Part shown: in pieces, positions 34,552 through 40,321 of the stretch
Position numbering within the stretch: the stretch's first letter is position 1
Layout of the letters: every line of letters starts with the position of its first letter
Origin: an uncultured Bacteroidota bacterium
Lineage (GTDB): Bacteria > Bacteroidota > Bacteroidia > Chitinophagales > Chitinophagaceae
Assembly: GCA_903929195.1 (NCBI GenBank)
Contig: CAIYTT010000115.1
Location: 1 to 40,321 of the forward strand
Reading direction: 5' to 3'
DNA: 40,321 nucleotides
Made by a program: the position numbers and the translations under genes
Notes under the pieces: model-generated
What the model saw: the letters and a program-made list of their open reading frames with translations, nothing else
Databases searched by the model: none
Told to the model about the DNA's origin: nothing

Positions 34552-35342
34552 TGACAAAAGGCAAAGCAAACTTATTTGATTTTGATTTTACTATAGCAGA
34601 TTCTATTAATGAAATTGTTGATTTAATATTTACTGATTTATTCATTGAACAAAATAGATGTTATTCTACACTTATTACTCCTAATGCCTTCCAAATTGTA
34701 CAATATAATAAAAAAGAAAATAAATACTTAAAAGAATTTTATAAAAATTCGCCTATCATTTTGCCCGATGGCGCACCAATAGTATGGCTAAGTAAAATAT
34801 TAAAAAAAGAAAACCGATTAAAACATAGGCTACCCGGTAGTGATTTATTCCCTGTTTTATGGAACAAAATAAAACAAGAACAAATAACTGCTACCTTAGT
34901 TTTAACAAATGAAACGATTGCTTTAAATTTTAAACAAGACTATGTTTATGCTAATTGTTTTGTTCCAAACTTTTTTAGTATTAATGATACTCAATACATA
35001 AAAGAATTTGCGTGTATTGTTGCTGATAAGATAATTGCTACGAATTCAAGATTTTTATTTCTGGGTATAAGCTACCCAAAACAAGAAATTTTAGGAACAC
35101 ATATTTGCAATATTTTAAAAGAAAAAGGCTATAAAAACACTGTTTGGGTATTACTGTTGGGTGCATCTTTTGAGTTTTATTTTGGTATCAAAAAACGAGC
35201 CCCTTCTATTGTTCAAAAATATGGATTTGAATGGTTATATAGATTTATAAAAGAGCCAAAAAGACTATGGAAAAGATATACAATAGATAATATTGTTTTT
35301 ATTTATTTGTCTATAATTGAGATTTGCAAAAAACGCATGTAA
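34551..35342 (+). CDS. WecG/TagA/CpsF family glycosyltransferase (GT26)
   Basis: A 263-residue protein matching GT26: STLITPNAFQIVQY (TPN), ILPDGAPIVWLSK (catalytic-region D-G), HRLPGSDLFPVLW, FLFLGISYPKQEIL (G-x-P-K-Q-E), LLGASFEFYFGIKKRAPSIVQKYGFEWLYRFIKEPKRLWKRY. These enzymes transfer ManNAc-type sugars or their uronic acid relatives to undecaprenyl-diphosphate-linked GlcNAc. The N-terminal LFDFDFTIADS gives a start close to usual. It is the last gene of the + operon and overlaps the preceding stop by one base. No initiating phosphoglycosyltransferase is present in the window. Confidence 0.93.
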   Translation: MTKGKANLFDFDFTIADSINEIVDLIFTDLFIEQNRCYSTLITPNAFQIVQYNKKENKYLKEFYKNSPIILPDGAPIVWLSKILKKENRLKHRLPGSDLFPVLWNKIKQEQITATLVLTNETIALNFKQDYVYANCFVPNFFSINDTQYIKEFACIVADKIIATNSRFLFLGISYPKQEILGTHICNILKEKGYKNTVWVLLLGASFEFYFGIKKRAPSIVQKYGFEWLYRFIKEPKRLWKRYTIDNIVFIYLSIIEICKKRM

Positions 35343-35364
35343 ATTATTAATATTAAATTTTTCA

Positions 35365-35712
35365 TTATTTATCATCGTCTTCTAAATGCAATATATGAAA
35401 AAACCTGTGTACTGCCGGTGCCAATAAAAAGCCAATATTAGTTATAAATGCAACACCGCTAAAAAGTGCATAAGCAGAAGAAAATAATTTTCCTGAAACA
35501 TTTTTTATTTCTACAACAGGTCCCATGCCGCTTAATATCATTGATGCATTATGTATGGCATCTACCCATTCTATATTTGCAATATAATGATAACCCAAAA
35601 TACCAAGACTAAGACATATAAACAAAATGAATGTAGCCCAAAGCAGACTTATTAAATTACGATATAAAAATTGAGAACGGGTTGCTAAAGGTTCTTTTTT
35701 ATTTTCGAACAT
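35365..35712 (-). CDS. Small membrane protein with the layout of a two-helix ion-channel pore module, filter altered
   Basis: A 115-residue protein. Hydrophobic helix one is about residues 22-46 (LWATFILFICLSLGILGYHYI). It is followed by a pore-helix-like stretch (WVDAIHNASMILSG), then MGPVVEI, then SGKLFSSAYALFSGVAFI entering a second helix (about 78-100) and an acidic tail HLEDDDK. The order W-D-A...S...G-x-G-P...G-K-x-F-x-x-x-Y-x-x-x-S-G resembles the two-transmembrane potassium-channel domain (Ion_trans_2), but where TVGYGD would stand the sequence reads LSGMGP. Homologues with this altered signature occur in other bacteria, from memory. It is last in the paa-linked minus-strand cluster, 11 bases after the GT-C-like gene. 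No function is known to me. Confidence 0.75.
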   Translation of the reverse strand: MFENKKEPLATRSQFLYRNLISLLWATFILFICLSLGILGYHYIANIEWVDAIHNASMILSGMGPVVEIKNVSGKLFSSAYALFSGVAFITNIGFLLAPAVHRFFHILHLEDDDK

Positions 35713-35723
35713 AGGTGCTATTT

Positions 35724-38042
35724 TTAAATTTGGGATGTAAATAGATGATTATTTACCATTATTTTGCCATTATATGATTTTGAAATTATTAATGTTTCAG
35801 TGGGTCTTAACATTAATTCATCTATTGCAAAATATGCAGGATTGGGATGGTTCATAAGTCTGCATCTAATATTTTTACAGTTGGTATCTATGTCAAAATA
35901 TTTGAATGCTCTAAACCACATGTTATGAGAATCGACACTTTCCTTAGTTAATACGGTTACTGTATTTAGTATATTATTATTGTTGTCAAGTAATTCCAAT
36001 AGAAAATAGGGGCTTCTGTAATTTGTAGAATCTAATAATATCCAGCAAGAAAATTCATAACTGCACTTGGTTGATAATTTGGATATAGGTATTATTGACA
36101 AATTACATTCATTCTCACTAATAACTTTTTGGGCACCCCTGCCTAAAAAAGCAAAATCGTATTTTAATGAATCGAAATGATTAATATAGTAATTATTGTT
36201 TGTACCTATACAAGTATCTGTGTTTAAATTTAATAAAGACGCAATTTTACTTATACTGTCCTTAAATAGAATATCGTTTGCTAATAATCTTGAAGGATAA
36301 AAAGCATATAAATTGCATCTGGAAAAATGTCCAATATATTCAGATGATTTGAGTAAATATTTTTCATCCATATTTAATGAATCTTCTTCAAATTGCATTA
36401 ATAAAAAGGGGATATTAGCATTTATTTCATGTAGCATTGTTTTTTCTGAATAAGGACCAGCAAAAAGCTTTAATTGTTTTGCAGCTTGCCCCCAAGATGA
36501 GCGGGATAAATTTACATCTGTAATTGGCAATTTTAATTGTAATGCGGCTTTAATAGCAAGGCTCAATCCGAATGCACCATCTTTACCTACCCAGAATTTA
36601 TCGGTACCTACATGGTAGTAAGGTAGAGCCAAAATTGCTTGAAAATCTTTTCTGTCAATATGATGTTCGTGCAAGTAATCTGTCCAGTTTTGTTCTGTTT
36701 TAGAAAAAATAGTATTATAATTTAATACTGCTGTTTCGGCAGATTGCCTTATTATTTGCACATAGCCATTTGCTTCCCAACCCCATATTCCTATTGATAA
36801 TACTATAATGAAATTGCCAATAAAATAATTTTTCTTCACTATAAAATATTCATACCATTTTGAAATTACTACAACTCCATAAACGGTAATTACGTAATAA
36901 AACATCCAACTAAACCTTCCTAATGTTCTAAATTGTTTAAACATAAAAAGATAATCAATTATCCAATCTAAATTCCAGACAAAAGGTACACCCATACCAA
37001 ATAATAAGGATGCCATTGCTATAAAAAGCCAAATAGACGAAAACCGATTATCACCTACTAATAGTTTAGTTTCTGTCTTTTTTACCTTAAATATAATTCC
37101 TCTTACAAAAGAAATTATAATTACGGTTAATATTACCAACCCTAAGTAAGTGTTCCCTTCACCACCCTCGCTGCTGTCATTAAATATTTTCTTTTCATTT
37201 AAATATTTCCAAAATGGCGTATTTAAAGATGTGAAAATCTGGTTACCTGTGGTGCAATAAACTAACATTCCGAAAGGAGTAATAGGTCGGTCTTTTATAG
37301 GGTCTGTCAACTTCATTATTATACCAACGAAAAGTAAAATACTTATACCTGAAATAAGAATAGGCAAAGCCCTATTTATCTTTAATTTTAATGTGTCTTT
37401 TGATGTTATAAAACAGCCAATTGCATAAAATAAAGTCCAGATAAATACAAGTCCTCCGAAATAGGGGTGTATAAAAGCCGTAATTAGTCCTGCTAAGAAA
37501 ATATAAAAGGGATAACGTTTTTTCTGATTTTCATAGAAGCAAACACTCCAATAAAAAACCATAGGTATTATATGTGCAAAGCCAAGACCATAATGACCTT
37601 GCATACCAAAAATTTGAGGTGTAAAAATGCCTATTAACATAGAAAAAACCACAGAAAGTATTGGTGTAACTTTAAATTTTATCAATACTAAATATAGAAA
37701 TAGTATTGAGACAATATAACTTAAACCAAATAACCACCATAATGACGTGAGTGCAGTAGCAACAGAAACATTATTTATTAATGCAAAAAATACCGACAAA
37801 ACCGGTATTCCGTCAGTAAATACAATGTGGTCTCCATAAGGGTAATTCATGCCATAGAACCAATAACCATTTTCATATACGGAATGATATAAAAAAGTGA
37901 AATTGTTTTTTGCTCCATCTCCATTTATATTGGGTAATATTTGCCAAGGGGTGGTTACCACATAAGAAAATGAGTAAGTAACAAGCAATATGGAAAGTAA
38001 CATGGATATTGCTATCCATATTTTATTATTAATTTTAATCAT
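35724..38042 (-). CDS. Large multi-pass membrane protein, GT-C-like
   Basis: A 772-residue protein. The N-terminal 430 residues contain about 11-12 hydrophobic helices. The first extracytoplasmic loop has acidic residues (NINGDGAKNNFTF), as in GT-C glycosyltransferases that use polyprenyl-phosphate sugars. A loop with NGYWFYGMNYPYGDHIVFTDGIP follows. Residues about 430-772 are a soluble, likely periplasmic domain, beta-rich toward its end (SYEFSCWILLDSTNYRSPYF, carbohydrate-binding-like by eye). No catalytic site can be named with certainty; YfhO/PMT-like families are the nearest resemblance. Its start is 20 bases after the paaC stop, so it is co-transcribed with paaABC, an unexpected neighbour. 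Confidence 0.8.
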   Translation of the reverse strand: MIKINNKIWIAISMLLSILLVTYSFSYVVTTPWQILPNINGDGAKNNFTFLYHSVYENGYWFYGMNYPYGDHIVFTDGIPVLSVFFALINNVSVATALTSLWWLFGLSYIVSILFLYLVLIKFKVTPILSVVFSMLIGIFTPQIFGMQGHYGLGFAHIIPMVFYWSVCFYENQKKRYPFYIFLAGLITAFIHPYFGGLVFIWTLFYAIGCFITSKDTLKLKINRALPILISGISILLFVGIIMKLTDPIKDRPITPFGMLVYCTTGNQIFTSLNTPFWKYLNEKKIFNDSSEGGEGNTYLGLVILTVIIISFVRGIIFKVKKTETKLLVGDNRFSSIWLFIAMASLLFGMGVPFVWNLDWIIDYLFMFKQFRTLGRFSWMFYYVITVYGVVVISKWYEYFIVKKNYFIGNFIIVLSIGIWGWEANGYVQIIRQSAETAVLNYNTIFSKTEQNWTDYLHEHHIDRKDFQAILALPYYHVGTDKFWVGKDGAFGLSLAIKAALQLKLPITDVNLSRSSWGQAAKQLKLFAGPYSEKTMLHEINANIPFLLMQFEEDSLNMDEKYLLKSSEYIGHFSRCNLYAFYPSRLLANDILFKDSISKIASLLNLNTDTCIGTNNNYYINHFDSLKYDFAFLGRGAQKVISENECNLSIIPISKLSTKCSYEFSCWILLDSTNYRSPYFLLELLDNNNNILNTVTVLTKESVDSHNMWFRAFKYFDIDTNCKNIRCRLMNHPNPAYFAIDELMLRPTETLIISKSYNGKIMVNNHLFTSQI

Positions 38043-38062
38043 GCAAATAAAAGATTAAAAAA

Positions 38063-38890
38063 TTACCATTGCATGTTTGGGTAGGTACGCTGCATAAATT
38101 GTGCATCAGCAAGTATATAGCCTAAGTATTCTGTATGCATACCTACACGACCGCCTTTTTGCATCCAAATATTATCGGGTAATTTTAAACAGGTGTTTTT
38201 TAAAATACTATTAATTCGTTCTGACCATAACAATTTTATTTTTTCAATATCCGGTGCTATGCCTTGTTTTTTCAATTCGGTATCTATCTCGTTTTCAAAA
38301 AATAATTCACCTGTAAATTTCCATAATTCATTTAGGGCATTTTGCATTCTCAATATACTTTCGTCAGTGCCGTCACCTAATCTTAAAACCCAATCACTAC
38401 TCCATTTTAAATGATAAGTAACTTCTTTCAACGATTTTGCTGCAATACCGCTTATTATTTCATCGTTACAATTTACAATTTCTTTAAAATAAAAATAATT
38501 GAACGTATCGTAAAATAAGGAGCGTGCTATTGTAAAAGCCCAGTCGGTATTAGGTTGTTCTAATAATAGTAAATTTTTAAAGTCCCAACCATCTCTTAAA
38601 AATGCTAAATCATCTTCTTCAATATTTGCTCCTTCTTTAACCTTATTTTGAATAGATACAGAGGCGAAATAATCTTTTTTTAATTCAAAAGGTAATTTAT
38701 TAAAAAGTTCAGCTGCATATTGAAATAGACTTCTGGCTCTGCCTAAATGGTCTAAAGCAGTATTGGTTAAAGCAATATCTTGCTCTAAAATAGGACCATG
38801 CCCACACCACTCACCCAAACGATGACTTATTACTAAAGCATCATCGGCCAAGCGTAGCACGTATTCTAATTTCAATGTGGAAATAGACAT
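38063..38890 (-). CDS. paaC: Phenylacetyl-CoA epoxidase subunit PaaC
   Basis: A 275-residue ferritin-like subunit: LRLADDALVISHRLGEWCGHGPILEQDIALTNTALDHLG at the N-terminus, EQPNTDWAFTIARSLFYDTF, AAKSLKEVTYHLKWSSDWVLRLGDGTDES and HTEYLGYILADAQFMQRTYP near the end. PaaC is the structural partner that forms the heterodimer with the catalytic PaaA in the epoxidase, which converts phenylacetyl-CoA to the ring-1,2-epoxide. Length matches the family. Third gene of the paaABC unit, 36 bases after paaB. The expected paaD and paaE genes do not follow; a membrane protein gene does. Confidence 0.95.
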   Translation of the reverse strand: MSISTLKLEYVLRLADDALVISHRLGEWCGHGPILEQDIALTNTALDHLGRARSLFQYAAELFNKLPFELKKDYFASVSIQNKVKEGANIEEDDLAFLRDGWDFKNLLLLEQPNTDWAFTIARSLFYDTFNYFYFKEIVNCNDEIISGIAAKSLKEVTYHLKWSSDWVLRLGDGTDESILRMQNALNELWKFTGELFFENEIDTELKKQGIAPDIEKIKLLWSERINSILKNTCLKLPDNIWMQKGGRVGMHTEYLGYILADAQFMQRTYPNMQW

Positions 38891-38926
38891 AAAGTAGGTA
38901 TCTTTTATATGTTTTTAGGTATAGAA

Positions 38927-39226
38927 TTACATGTATTTAACCTCATCGGGCAAATTATAAAAAGTAGGGTGTCTGTAAACTTTATCAGCAGCCGGTTCGT
39001 AAAGAGCCTCTGCCTCTTCGGGGTCTGATGCTATAATATTTATACTTTCTACCACCCAAATACTTACGCCCTCCATTCTGCGAGTATATACATCTCTGGC
39101 ATTTTCAATTGCCATTTTTGCATCTACAGCATGCAAACTACCTGCATGTTTATGGTCAAGCCCTGCCTTACTGCGTATAAAAACCTCCCAAAGAGGCCAT
39201 TCATTTTTATTTATAGATTGAGACAT
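38927..39226 (-). CDS. paaB: Phenylacetyl-CoA epoxidase subunit PaaB
   Basis: A 99-residue protein with the PaaB signature: NEWPLWEVFIRSKAGLDHKHAGSLHAVDAKMAIENARDVYTRRMEG and SIWVVESINIIASDPEEAEALYEPAADKVYRHPTFYNLPDEV. PaaB bridges PaaAC heterodimers in the epoxidase complex and is required for activity. It lies 37 bases downstream of paaA and is co-transcribed with it. The length is typical. Confidence 0.96.
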   Translation of the reverse strand: MSQSINKNEWPLWEVFIRSKAGLDHKHAGSLHAVDAKMAIENARDVYTRRMEGVSIWVVESINIIASDPEEAEALYEPAADKVYRHPTFYNLPDEVKYM

Positions 39227-39263
39227 GTAATGTGTTTTATATTTTTTAGTTTATATAAAATGT

Positions 39264-40211
39264 TTATGCTGCTTGTTTTTCGGTTTTAACTTTATTTTTT
39301 TCAGCGTAAGCCATTGCGGCATCCCTAACCCACCTACCTTCTTCCCAAGCATTTTTACGCATATCTAATCTTTGCTTATTACATGGACCATTACCATTAA
39401 CAACGTTCCAAAATTCATCCCAATTTATTTTCCCGAAATCAAAATGTTGTCGTTCTTCATTCCATTTCAAGTCATTATCGGGTATTGATAGTCCTAATAC
39501 CTTTGCTTGTTCTACGGTAACATCAATAAATTTTTGACGCAGTTCGTCATTTGTAAGTCTTTTAATACGCCATTTTTTACTTTGTTCTGTATGTGGGCTA
39601 TCGGCATCATTAGGTCCAAACATCATTAAAGACGGCCACCACCATCTATTTAATGCATCTTGTGCCATTTTCTTCTGTATATCAGTACCGTTTGCAAGTG
39701 TAAGCATAATTTCAAAACCTTGCCTTTGATGAAAACTTTCTTCTTTACATACTCTAACCATTGCCCTTGCATAGGGCCCGTAAGAGGTACGGCAAAGTGG
39801 TACTTGATTCATAATAGCTGCACCATCAACAAGCCAGCCAATAGCACCAATATCAGCCCATGTAAGTGTAGGATAGTTAAATATAGAGGAATATTTAGCT
39901 TTCCCGCTATGTAATTGCTCATACATTTCATCTCTTGATATACCTAATGTTTCAGCTGCACAGTATAAATACAAACCATGTCCGGCTTCGTCTTGCACTT
40001 TGGCAAGCAATACGGCTTTGCGGCGTAACGTTGGTGCTCTGCTTATCCAGTTACCTTCCGGCAACATGCCTATAATCTCGCTATGTGCATGTTGGGATAT
40101 TTGCCTGATAAGGGTTTTTCTATAATTTTCCGGCATCCAGTCTTTAGGTTCAATTGTTTGGTCTTTATCTAATTTTTCATCAAAATGTTCCTGAAAAGAA
40201 TATGTACTCAT
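39264..40211 (-). CDS. paaA: Phenylacetyl-CoA epoxidase catalytic subunit PaaA
   Basis: A 315-residue di-iron monooxygenase subunit. The iron-ligand motifs are visible in two halves: [15 protein letters not shown] with QDEAGHG (E45, E75, H78) and [11 protein letters not shown] (E158-x-x-H161). The segments [20 protein letters not shown] and [28 protein letters not shown] are family-specific. It inserts one oxygen atom into the ring of phenylacetyl-CoA, the first committed step of aerobic phenylacetate degradation. First gene of the minus-strand cluster. A -7-like box lies upstream; no PaaR/PaaX-type repressor gene or obvious operator was recognised. Confidence 0.97.
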   Translation of the reverse strand: MSTYSFQEHFDEKLDKDQTIEPKDWMPENYRKTLIRQISQHAHSEIIGMLPEGNWISRAPTLRRKAVLLAKVQDEAGHGLYLYCAAETLGISRDEMYEQLHSGKAKYSSIFNYPTLTWADIGAIGWLVDGAAIMNQVPLCRTSYGPYARAMVRVCKEESFHQRQGFEIMLTLANGTDIQKKMAQDALNRWWWPSLMMFGPNDADSPHTEQSKKWRIKRLTNDELRQKFIDVTVEQAKVLGLSIPDNDLKWNEERQHFDFGKINWDEFWNVVNGNGPCNKQRLDMRKNAWEEGRWVRDAAMAYAEKNKVKTEKQAA

Positions 40212-40230
40212 TATTGCTATTTTATAATTA

Positions 40231-40238
40231 CAAATGTA
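40231..40238 (-). promoter_or_regulatory. Candidate -7 box of the paaABC cluster
   Basis: Minus-strand TACATTTG matches TAnnTTTG, 19 bases before the paaA ATG. The -33 position has no TTG, so any promoter here is weak or activator-dependent. Confidence 0.35.
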
Positions 40239-40321
40239 GTTGATTTACACCTAAAAATATCAGTCTTAAATAGAAAGTAACAATCACATTATCACATAAT
40301 TTTTTTTAAAAAACAGAAAAA

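Noticed and set aside
29914-35342. Complete capsule or O-antigen system
   Set aside because: No flippase, initiating transferase, sugar-nucleotide enzymes or export proteins are visible, so only a partial locus can be claimed.

Overview
This window looks like a chromosomal segment from an AT-rich member of the Bacteroidota, probably a Chitinophagales- or Sphingobacteriales-like lineage (inferred from gene content, not from a marker gene). The indications are a secreted protein with a choice-of-anchor L domain and a type IX secretion (CHU_C) C-terminal domain, Bacteroidota-type families (DUF4199, DUF6600, DUF7009, the LptE/TPR/SecG trio, a Rho with a very long N-terminal insertion), and promoter-like TTG-N19-TAnnTTTG elements with few Shine-Dalgarno sequences. 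I see no rRNA, tRNA, CRISPR array, prophage or intact insertion sequence.

Layout. Bases 1-470 are non-coding and hold a duplicated palindrome and a GC-rich hairpin. Bases 471-8698 run mostly on the + strand: gamma carbonic anhydrase, two tandem paralogous outer-membrane barrel proteins, a 1107-residue adhesin-like T9SS cargo protein, then lptE, a TPR protein and secG. Bases 8746-10764 (-) are a likely fdhD / DUF7009 / lpxH operon, followed by plsY and a spermidine-synthase-like protein on +. Bases 12357-22193 are a long minus-strand block: oxyR, dnaJ, grpE, a VF530-family protein, rho, an NAD-dependent epimerase, cyanophycinase, a lipid kinase and nadC. Bases 22422-29374 hold a DUF6600 protein, a DUF4199 protein, a glycosyltransferase, a small membrane protein, a sensor histidine kinase, a small lipoprotein, a DoxX/MauE-thioredoxin fusion and tatC. 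A 539-bp gene-free gap follows.

Bases 29914-35342 form a surface-polysaccharide locus: two divergently transcribed O-antigen polymerase/ligase-like membrane proteins, two GT2 glycosyltransferases and a WecG/TagA/CpsF glycosyltransferase, the + genes overlapping by 1-4 bases. Bases 35365-40211 (-) look like one transcription unit: paaA, paaB and paaC (phenylacetyl-CoA epoxidase), then a 772-residue GT-C-like membrane protein and a 115-residue protein shaped like a two-helix potassium-channel pore module without a normal selectivity filter.

How the genes work together. Much of the window is envelope biology: LPS assembly and lipid A synthesis (lptE, lpxH), phospholipid synthesis (plsY, lipid kinase), protein export (secG, tatC, T9SS cargo) and glycan building. 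Stress response and housekeeping genes (oxyR, dnaJ-grpE, rho, nadC) sit between them. Most of the window is ordinary core genome. The parts I would look at again are the altered channel-like protein and its linkage to paaABC, the conserved charged tails on the tandem barrels, the palindromic elements in the gene-free stretches, and start codons that lie almost directly on promoter -7 boxes.
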